This document shows positions 55,449-64,000 of a stretch of 64,000 nt of DNA, piece after piece (position 1 is the first letter of the stretch; the number at the start of each line of letters is the position of its first letter). This DNA is from Allium sativum (Eukaryota; Streptophyta; Magnoliopsida; Asparagales; Amaryllidaceae). The notes under the pieces were generated by a model, which was not told where the DNA came from, did no database searches, and saw only the letters and a program-made list of their open reading frames with translations. Location: assembly GCA_030737875.1 (NCBI GenBank), contig CM060911.1, positions 56,055,001 through 56,119,000 on the forward strand. Reading direction: 5' to 3'. The translations under genes and the position numbers were made by a program.

Positions 55449-55830
55449 GTTCTCAGGGAGGGAATACTGGAGCTTAGCTCGGATTTCGGATTGCTTGCTT
55501 GTGGGATTTCAGCTCATGTACGGTTTCGACATGAAGCTAGCTATGGTTACCACTTATTTGGGGATAGCACTTATGTATTTCAGTTTTTCAGTTGATGTTG
55601 TTTTATCTAGACTTGTTTATTTGGAAAATTGACATTATGTTGTACCAGACTTGTTTTGAAATGGTTTGAAATCTTCCGCTATTTTATCTATGTTATTTAC
55701 TCTGTTTACATATATATACATATGTTCTTGTTCTGCCTTGATATATCATTATGCATGTTTACCTGATTCAAACGCCCCTCCAAAGTCAGAGTGCTTGCAA
55801 GAGTCACCCTGGCGGAGGCGGGGTGTTACA

Positions 55831-55835
55831 CCTGG
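55831..55835. repeat. Right TSD of S2 (CCTGG)
   Basis: This matches 52629-52633. Confidence 0.9.
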
Positions 55836-56399
55836 GTCTTATAATAGCTTCATTTTTCAAAAAAGCATTGCGTTGTTTATCCTAAGCACTGGTATTCTTG
55901 GGAGGAAACCCGTTCCGTGTTATACGGCGTGGTCCCTTGAATTACTCTCTTTTAAAGTAAAATTTTAAATAACTGTTTTAGTTCTCACACCAGTCACATG
56001 ACTGACCTGGAGTTTATTGTTTTAACCTAAACTCTGGGTGCCCCTATTTTCGACACGGGCAGCTAGTAGTTTTGGTTTTGCAGATTTATATTCACAGGAT
56101 CTTGATTTACAGCTGGAACGATATCCGGAAAGCTCTGTATCCGTATATCACCTTCAGTTGTGCTTTGTATTATTTTTCTGCTGCTATGTAATTTATTGCA
56201 ATCTCTTATATTTATCGAATGTAATTTATTCATTTATACTCTGTATATTCTTGTATTCTGCTGCATTGTTGTAATATACAATGAAATGTTCTTCTGTTTG
56301 TGTTCTGATTTGTCCTGCTCTCAAAACGATCAGGGGTTTTGAACGGTCTTTGTCGGTTTAACGACTGTTTCGGATCGAGCGAAATTCCAGGCCGTCACA
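55836..56399 (+). repeat. E6 5' LTR, part 2
   Basis: Completes the LTR to GGCCGTCACA. Contains TTTTGGTTTTGCAG (CAG 56081-56083), a possible acceptor. The matching part of the 3' LTR lies beyond the window. Confidence 0.85.
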
Positions 56400-56401
56400 T
56401 T

Positions 56402-56413
56402 TGGTATCAGAGC
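56402..56413 (+). other. Primer-binding site of E6
   Basis: TGGTATCAGAGC, two bases after the LTR, matches initiator tRNA-Met. It fixes the LTR end. Confidence 0.92.
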
Positions 56414-57436
56414 TTTGGTTTACAGAGCTCGAGAACAAGACACATTAGAACCATACGAAAGAATTCATCAGATATTGGATTAGTAATATCCAATTAGAAT
56501 GACTCGTTAGAGATAGGATCAGTAGTATCCTAGAACGAGTGTGAAGAGTATATTTTTCAAATGAAAACAATTTTGTTTTGAAAGTTAAATTCAAGTATAC
56601 GTATTTGAATATTTATTTGTATAAAATTTGGACAATCCAATATATAAAGATTCTGCATATACGCATCATGAACGTATATTCGAAGTTTTAATATACTGGA
56701 TAGATATAGAATCGTACTCTAGTGGCCCGAAGATGATTCTGATGGTTGAGTACTCATCGTCAGCATTTATTTTCGAGTGACGAAGGTGTGATATCTATAT
56801 ATTTCCATTAGACTGGTGTGAGAACCAAAACTTATATAGATAGGTTTATTGTTGTGATTTGGCATCAAAACATGATTTCAGTATATATATCAAAATTATG
56901 AATTTGAAACGTTAATCCACTAATTGATTGTTGTTTGTGTTGCTTGTTTGGTTGTTTGATAAATTTTGAACCATTAAGCCTAATTGAACCGAATATTGAA
57001 TTATATTGAAAATTGGTAGCATTTGCTTGCATATACAAGTACTTACATTGAACAGGTCATAGCAAGGAGGCTAGAGCAGAGAATAAAACTTGTTTGCCCG
57101 ACAAATAGGTACATGTTTACTATATAATTTACTGTTTTGTTTGGGTGATGATGATTTTATGAGCCGACTGGCTAGCCGCTTGGCCTTTTCTTTTTCTATT
57201 TGAGATTAGAAGGCCTGTATGGCAATTTCGGGATTTTCCGGTGGCTCCCCGTGCAGGGGAGGTTATGGCGAATTTTTTCGAAAATTCCGGGTGTTAGCCA
57301 AATTTTTGAAGAATTTGAAAATTCTCAGAAACTGAAAAGTTGGAGAATGGAAGCCAGATCGAACGTAGAGTTGATTAATCAAACCACTTTCAACTTTGTT
57401 CCTTTTCGGGGACGAAAAGTTTTAAGTGGGGGAGAT
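56414..57436 (+). other. E6 interior, non-coding
   Basis: About 1.0 kb, AT-rich, with no gag, protease, RT, RNase H, integrase or chromodomain motif in any frame I could read. The 96-codon frame at 57200 runs into the LTR and shows no family. It ends TTTTCGGGGACGAAAAGTTT followed by AGTGGGGGAG (about 57425-57434), the polypurine tract. Confidence 0.8.
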
Positions 57437-60400
57437 TGTAATAACCCGGAAATGCGAGCCAGTTTAAAATTTTTATTTTGGCAATTATAGCGAAGTTTGA
57501 ACATTTAAAATAGATTATTTTAAATAATATTGACGAGAAATTTATTTTGAATATAATTCGACGTATATATTTATATACGTCGTCGTTAGAATATAAATAA
57601 TTATATATAATTATAAATAGAATTGAAAACGGCGCGGTAGTTCGATAATTCGATTTCAGACTTCAATTGAATGTACCGGGTGCAAAATAAACTGGATTTT
57701 AGTGAAACCAAAAACATTAGGATCTAATTGAGAATATCTTTCCAATGAATCCGAAAAATCAATATTTCATCGTGGGAATCAAAAGATATGTCCAGTTGAA
57801 AATTCGGAATAGTCGCTATGGAATTCAGGCCCTTAAAAATGGGAATTTTGCAAACGACCTCGGATTTCGACGAAACCACTTTTGTTGGATCCGTGATGTC
57901 AAGTTATTGCTAGATTCCAAATTTCATAATTTTTCGATTCAATATGTGAGCGTGGCAAAGGAAAATGCGTTTGACTAGTTTCAGTTGATTTTAATCGACT
58001 GGAAAATGGCCATTTTTCTAACGGTCTCGGAATTCGACGAAACTAGTTTTGTTAGGACCGTATCGTCAATACGAAGCTAGAAAATATTTTTCGGGAATTT
58101 TTAGAGTTAGTATGTGACCCCAGTAAATTGAAATGCGCGTTCAAATTCAATATATAGAGTTATATGTTGATTTTGACGGAAACTGATCGAAACGATCAAA
58201 TCAGCTTGCGATACATATCCCATTGTGTTCGGAATGGGGGTTATTAGCTATGGACAACAGGCGGTGGGCCTTGTTTCGAAGTCGAATGAAAAAGTTACTT
58301 TTAGAATTAAAATAATATAAATTAAAAATAAAATAAAACCCTCTTCTCCCCTTATATACTATCTGCCCCCCCCCCCCTTCAAAATCGATTTCAGAAAAAA
58401 GAAAAAAAGAAAGCTGCAGCGCGGCAGCGCCGAGCCCCCCACCGTCGATGAGCCGCCGCCGTCCCCTCTTCTTCTTCCCCGACCTCCTCCTCTCCTCCTT
58501 CCCCCATCTCGCGTTCAACCTCCATCGCACCCTCGTCGAACACCCCGCCGTCCTTCTAAACCCTAAGCCGCCGCATCAGCCCCCCCTCGCCTGACCTCCG
58601 CCCGCTTCCAGCTCCTCCCCTACCCCTGAAGCCGACTGTTGCACCCCCTCCTCCGATCAAAGTAAGTTTTAATTACTAATCTAATTTTATTTTCAGTTTT
58701 AATTAAAATTGGCATAGGTAAAAACTGATTATCTTATATGAATTTGCCTTGAGTTTAATTTCAGTTTTTTTTTTTTGAATATTTTTAAACAAAGAAAGAA
58801 TAAATTTTTAAACCAAGAAAGCTTTGATTTTTAAACAAGTAAGATTTGAATTTTATTTGGTTCGAGTAGCGGTAAAAAGATTTGATTTCAAAAGTAGATT
58901 TTCTTTGATTTGAAAAATAGATTTTTTTTTTTTTAGCGTGTAAAGATTCGTTTTAATCCATGTAAAAATATAATCTTTTTATATTGTAGAAGTATAAATA
59001 TATAATTTTTATATAGGTAAGATAGTAAAAATATCATCCTTGTATATGTAGCGAAATAAAAATCTGATTTTTATTATATATACATTGAAATAAAGAGGTG
59101 ATTTTTATAGTGATGGAATAAAAACGAAACCTTTATATTTGAAAAGGCGAAATATTTATAAATGAAAAGGCGAAGTCTTTATATTAGAAAAGGCGAGATT
59201 TTTATATATTGAATAGCGAAGTAAAAATTCGATTTTTATATATTGAATAGCAAAATAAAAATTCGATTTTTATATATTGGATAGCAAAGTAAAAATTCGA
59301 TTTTTACATATGTAGAGAATACGGGCGACGAAAGTGATAAGAGGCGAGAACGACGAAGACTTCTACATTTGAAGAGTCGTGAAGTTGGGATAGCTTTCTA
59401 TGAGAATTTCTCACTCTTCAATCTCCTTTTTTTTCTAGTTATATATATATATACTAGGATGCAGACGGTGTTTAGTAGCACCCGACACAATCGTCCACAG
59501 ACCATGGACTTGTTTGTTTGGATTGTGTAGTTGGTTAGATTATTTGGTTTGAATTGAGTTGTTTGGTGAAATGGAATGGATTTGATTGATGTGTGAATGG
59601 CGTGGGCCTTCACTAGACCGGGGATAAGGCTGGGCCCTGTCCCGTTTCTAGTATCGTGTTGTTATGCCGCCGAAATTTTCTAAAATAAGTTAGAAAAATA
59701 AAAATATCATTTTTATCTTGTAAATGAACGGAATAGAAATTCATGTGTTAAAATAAAATATCTTATCGTTAAAAATATAATTTTTAACGTGAATATGAAT
59801 TAGTGAATGTGAATAAATAAATATTCATTTACAAATCGGACGGTTTGTTTATGTACACCTATTTGAAGGACATTGATTGGGACGATAAATTTTACACATC
59901 GCCCAACTGCACAAATAAAATCTGTGTTTGATTGTTTGAAACCCCACACGGGTGTTGGTATGATATTTGGGTACACTAATCCCAATTAATTAATTGTATG
60001 TTGATCGATTGATTGACAGGCTGTTATAAGCGTTAGATATCTATATTTGATGCTTATACAGTGTAGTGCACCTTGGATGATGGTTGATTATTTGTCGTTG
60101 CTATTATATACATGTGTTGTATGGAATCCATATAATTAACTTTATATGGTAATTGATTGGGCCTCATTCCAATTTAGAAAATAAAGAATATTATAAAATA
60201 AAGGTTCATGTGTTGACAGTACTCATCCGTTGAGATTAGTCATGTGTGGAACGAAATATTTTAACAATAAAATTTACATCTTTATCTTTATAAAATAAAG
60301 GTTCATGTGTTGACAGTACTCATCCGTTGAGATTAGTCATGTGTTGAACGAAATATATTGAATAACAAAAATAGTCACACATGGACAGTACTCATTCGTT

Positions 60401-62710
60401 GAGATTAGTCATGTGTTGACAGAAGTATAGATTCACGTATTGAATAAAATAAATATTCATTTGTTGAATAGAATAACGGAATTATTGAAATATATAAAGC
60501 CGTATTGATTAGAGATGCGCTATTTTGACGCGAATGATATTTATATCGATTATATTCGTTTTTAAATTTGAATTGAATCGAATAGAAAACCAATTTGAAT
60601 TGAATCGAATATATAACGAAATGAATTCGAATTGAATATATAACGAAATGAATTCGAATTGAATATATAACGAAATGAATTCGAATTGAATATATAACGA
60701 AATGAATTCGAATTGAATATATAACGAATTGAATTCGAATTGAATATATAACGAAATGAATTCGAATTGAATATATAACGAATTGAATATATAACGAAAT
60801 GAATTCGACTTGAATAGAAAACGAATTCGAATTGAATTGAATTGAATTGAATTGAAAAGAAAATGAATTCGAATCGAATTAAAAATCGATTTGAATTGAA
60901 ATCAAATAGGAATGAAAATAAAGAGGATTTATAATAGAAAATTCAAATTCTGATTTGAATTTGAAATAAAGGTTGAAATTGTTTTTGAAACGAATTCAAA
61001 ACTATTTATAAAATTCGTTTTAAATAGTAATCGACGAAATATATATTATATATTACATATATATAATAAAATGGCCTGAATAAAACGCGCCGCGCTGCGG
61101 TAGTTCGCGAATTTCGACCATTGACTTCGAACGGACATTATGGGAGATCCGACCGTCGGATTCTCCTAAAACCGGAACCGTTGGGTTCGTATCGAAAAGA
61201 GCTTTCTAACGAATATTAGAAATTTGAAATCTAACGGTTGGATTTGGAGATACGTCCAAATCAAATTTGGAAAAGGTCGCTGTAAGTGCAGTTCGATGGC
61301 CGTTGTTGGATATCGACTGTACGGGCCTTGATAAAATTATCAAAAATATCAATGATTTGTGTAAAATCATAAGAAATGATTTGGGAAAAATTGGGATGAA
61401 AAACTCCATATTTGAAAAGATAAAAATAGATTTTTATCGAAATGAACTAATTTTGAACTAAAATTAAAACCCATTTATTTTAAAATAAATAAATTGGATG
61501 TGAAATGCGTTGTAAATAGAATTGATTTGTGGGTTTATCGTGAAGGGTGTTTTGAATGACACTTGTTCTTTAACCCGATAAATAAATAGAATGTGATTTG
61601 GGTTTGTCGTGAACTGTGTTTTAAATGACATTAGTTGTTTAACCCAGTAAAAGGAGTTTTAATGAATCTGTAATTAGATTGAAATGTGAATTGATAATCT
61701 AAATTATCAAATTTAGAAATTGAGCGAGAATGGAGTATCACCAGTTTTGCCCCAAAGCGATAGTTAAATCTTTAATTAGATTTGAACGTGAAATGGTAAT
61801 TAATTTTACCAGTAAAACTGTGGTGTTAGATGTGGAGTATTACCAGTTTTGCTTCATGGGATGAATAGGTTGGGATTGGGAAATAAAATAAATAATTACT
61901 TCGGTGTGGTTCGCTAATCTCGACTAGTTTGGAAAAACCATAATTTGGTTTGATACGACATCCAATGGAAGATTAAAGAATAAATTTTAAAGAATTTATC
62001 TTGGATAAAATTAATGGGAGCCTTTCCCTAAGAATATGAAATTTAGAAACTAGTTGTAGGTTAGTTAAGAAAAATGGTTTCCTGTGTATTGATCTGATAT
62101 TGGTTTCGGCCTTCGGGGTTAATATTTTGGGAATTGTTCTCTTGCTGATTTACGGCTAATGACTAATGAATTGGAATGAGGCGTATGTTGTGTTTGTGTA
62201 ACATTTGTTTTTAATATACGCGGGTTGTTCGGAAAGGCCGGGTTTATACCCATTCTGAATAACCGATTCGACGATATGTCGAAGATGAAGACGGTGGTTG
62301 AAGACCGGAAGTCTTCACATCATTTGGGTGATTACTGATGATCTTGATTGGGCTGTACACCCAAGATGAGGGAATCAGTTGGTGGTCGTCCAGACGTACT
62401 TGGAGACCGATGGATATGCGAGGAAAGTGCCTCCGGTTTCGTTTAGACCCAGAACGAACTTGTAAATGGAATGAGTGTCTGACATTGGATTTTATTCTGT
62501 GTTGATTGATTTCTGTTAAATATATATCTGTTTGGCGGCGGAGAATTTATTCTCTTGCTTAACGCCCTTCTCTGAGACGTACGAGCTTAGAGGTTATATA
62601 TCGATAGATATCAATCGCAAGGCATGAATTGCCTGTGTAGCATGCTGAGTTGCATGGATCAAGGCTTCTGTTGAAAAGCAAAGTCTTGTGGTTGATGATC
62701 AAAGCACGAC
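57437..62710 (+). repeat. E6 3' LTR (interrupted by P2)
   Basis: Starts TGTAATAACCCGG and follows the 5' LTR closely to the site equivalent to about 52041, where P2 inserted. The last 1.1 kb or so should lie beyond P2, outside the window. Confidence 0.92.
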
Positions 62711-62962
62711 TGTAACACCCCGTATTTCAGTTAATGCTAAAATTCACTAATTGCAGAATAAATAATCTCAGATGTGAGAATTGAGGGAAACGGGCTGCGT
62801 CATTGCGTTCGTCTCGGAAAAATACGCAGAATAGAGTCCGAAATTTTGTAAATCGGAGTCCGTATGGCCCAGTTATGGCCCAAAGAAGTTTTCAGAAAAT
62901 TCAAAGTTAAAAACAGATTTAAAATTCAGTTCTAAAACAGGATTGGAGCCAAAAGCGGAGGT

Positions 62963-62980
62963 GCCGGGAAAGTTCCCGCC
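62963..62980. promoter_or_regulatory. E2F-like inverted repeat in P2
   Basis: GCCGGGAAAGTTCCCGCC, with one mismatch between arms. Confidence 0.4.
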
Positions 62981-62987
62981 TAGCCCC

Positions 62988-63083
62988 GTGTCGACAGGCA
63001 TGTCGACAGGGGTGTCGACAGCCCTGTCGACAGGGGTGTCGACAGCCCTGTCGACAGGGGTGTCGACACAGGGTGTCGGCCCT
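62988..63083. repeat. GTCGAC cluster in P2
   Basis: Seven GTCGAC sites alternating between GGTGTCGACAGCC and CTGTCGACAGGG. Neighbouring units can pair with each other. Confidence 0.85.
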
Positions 63084-63469
63084 GTTGATCTGGGTGCACC
63101 AGATCTGGTTTTTGGTTGAGTCTTGGGCTGTGTTCTAGAGATTTCCGAAATCTGATGGTCCTAATCTAATTTAGGGCTAATCCTATGGTCCTAAAACACC
63201 TAACTAATCTATATATACACCCTAATACCCCCCTAATCCTTACTAAAAATAGATCTAAGGCCATTGTGCCACCACTTTGAAACTTGAAGGAGCCTCCATC
63301 AAAATTAGAGAAGGGATAGCATTCCAAATCAACTTCTAGCCTCTTAATCTTCTTCATTAGTTTGCTAATCTTGGTTTTGGTGAGCTTCTATCCCCTTAAT
63401 AATCAATTGTTAAATTGATTAAGATAGGATATGATGATGTATGGCTAGGTTTGTGGATCAATGTGTTTA

Positions 63470-64000
63470 TGCAAGCTTAGTATAGTGTATGTTATGTGTT
63501 TTGCAAGTTATATGCTATATGTCATGCAAGTTTAGTGTATGTGTTCATGACATCTTTATGCAAGCTTAATGTTATGTAGTCATGACATCTTTATGCAAGT
63601 TTGGTGCTATGTTTCATGATGCTTATGATGCAAAACACTAAGTTGAACATTGATCTATTATGCAACATGCTTATCCAAGTTATGTGAATGCCTATGCAAG
63701 TTATGTGTATGCTTATATGCAAGTTTAACATGTTATGCAAGTTATGCATGCTTATGCAAGTTATGTGAATGCTTATGCAAGTTATGTGAATGCTTATGCA
63801 AGTTATGTGTATGCTTATATGCAAGTTCAACATGTTATGCAAGTTATGCATGCTTATGCAAGTTATGTGTATGCTTATATGCAAGTTTAACATGTTATGC
63901 AAGTTATGTGAATGCTTATATGCAAGTTCAACATGTTATGCAAGATATGTGTATGATAATATGCAAGTTCATATGCAACATGTTATGCAAGTCATGTGTA
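63470..64000 (+). repeat. ATGCAAGTT tandem array in P2
   Basis: Nested units around TATGCAAGTTATGTGAATGC and ATATGCAAGTTTAACATGTT, continuing past the window end. The reverse-strand open frame at 63591-63902 is the array itself. Confidence 0.85.

Larger units (their letters stand above)
52634..55830 (+). mobile_element. S2: solo LTR (3,197 bp) inside E6 LTR
   Basis: Runs TGTAACAACCCG to GGGTGTTACA with CCTGG on both sides and no interior. It carries the full module series: conserved block 52714-52803, E2F-like repeat 52887, GTCGAC cluster 52916-53003, telo-box 53095, TATA 53132, donor-like GTAAGC 53451, 46-bp array 53505-53765, hairpins 54322-54523, a few GGTTAAGT units 54555-54690, acceptor-like CAG 55446. 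The block at about 54800-54980 is shared with E1. It absent from the E6 3' LTR site in view would need the sequence beyond the window to confirm. Confidence 0.93.
46781..64000 (+). mobile_element. E6: giant-LTR, non-coding retroelement (runs off window)
   Basis: A 5' LTR at 46781-56399 (about 6.4 kb once solo LTR S2 is removed), a primer site at 56402, an interior of only about 1.0 kb, a polypurine tract at about 57425-57434 and a 3' LTR from 57437. The two LTRs match closely by eye over the 5.3 kb that can be compared. The interior contains no gag or pol motif. This extreme ratio (LTRs about 12.8 kb, interior 1 kb) goes beyond usual LARDs. Its autonomous partner is not in the window. Confidence 0.9.
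62711..64000 (+). mobile_element. Partial LTR (P2), runs off window
   Basis: Starts TGTAACACCCCG after ACGAC (expected left TSD). It has the conserved block 62789-62880, an E2F-like repeat 62963-62980, seven GTCGAC sites 62988-63083, a TATATATA box near 63210 and an ATGCAAGTT array from about 63470 to the end. It belongs to the E1/E3/S2 superfamily. Whether it is a solo or a full element cannot be seen. Confidence 0.88.

Noticed and set aside
63591..63902. Reverse-strand open frame rich in HNMLNLHISIHITCIS-type repeats
   Set aside because: It is the ATGCAAGTT array of P2 read as protein.

Overview
The window is nuclear DNA of a seed plant, almost certainly a flowering plant with a large, repeat-rich genome. 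The evidence is wall-to-wall long terminal repeat (LTR) retrotransposons of the Ty3/gypsy chromovirus type. They carry primer sites matching plant initiator tRNA-Met, C-terminal chromodomains, TGTAA...TTACA/TCACA ends and 5-bp target-site duplications (TSDs). I found no host protein gene, rRNA, tRNA or CRISPR. The species cannot be told from this sequence. The pol domain order (protease, RT, RNase H, integrase, chromodomain) and long LTRs fit the Tekay/Del group; this clade call is an inference.

Layout (labels are mine). P1 = 1-872, start of a reverse-strand LTR that leaves the window. 873-1098 and 13633-14793 are one unassigned stretch, split by solo LTR S1 (reverse; 1104-1146 plus 10821-13627; TSD ACGTA). 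S1 is itself split by element E1 (1147-10815, TSD AATAA), which is internally deleted. E5 = an LTR starting at 14794; the rest of the window lies inside it. Into E5 went E2 (16083-46706, TSD TATAT), an old chromovirus with a broken gag-pol. E3 (19526-30317, TSD CCAAA), with long LTRs and almost no coding capacity, inserted into the E2 gag. E4 (35563-45606, reverse, TSD GATAA), with a nearly intact gag-pol, inserted into the E2 3' LTR. After 69 more bases of E5 comes E6 (46781 to beyond 64000), with LTRs of about 6.4 kb and a non-coding interior of about 1.0 kb. Its 5' LTR holds solo LTR S2 (52634-55830, TSD CCTGG) and its 3' LTR holds the start of another LTR, P2 (62711 onward).

How the parts relate. 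E4 and E2 encode the same kind of polyprotein. E1, E3 and E6 have recognisable LTRs, primer sites and polypurine tracts but no usable genes. E3 and E6 have closely matching LTR pairs, so they were probably copied recently with proteins supplied by relatives.

The most unusual signal is inside the giant LTRs of E1, E3 and S2. Going 5' to 3' they share a conserved block, an E2F-like inverted repeat, a cluster of GTCGAC palindromes, a TATA box, a GTAAGT/GTAAGC splice-donor-like site, tandem arrays, a pair of hairpins whose stems differ in sequence but keep pairing, an array of GGTTAAGT...ACTTAACC units, and a polypyrimidine-CAG acceptor-like site. This suggests a 2.0-3.4 kb leader intron contained entirely within the LTR. 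All of this was read by eye; no alignment, folding or database search was run.
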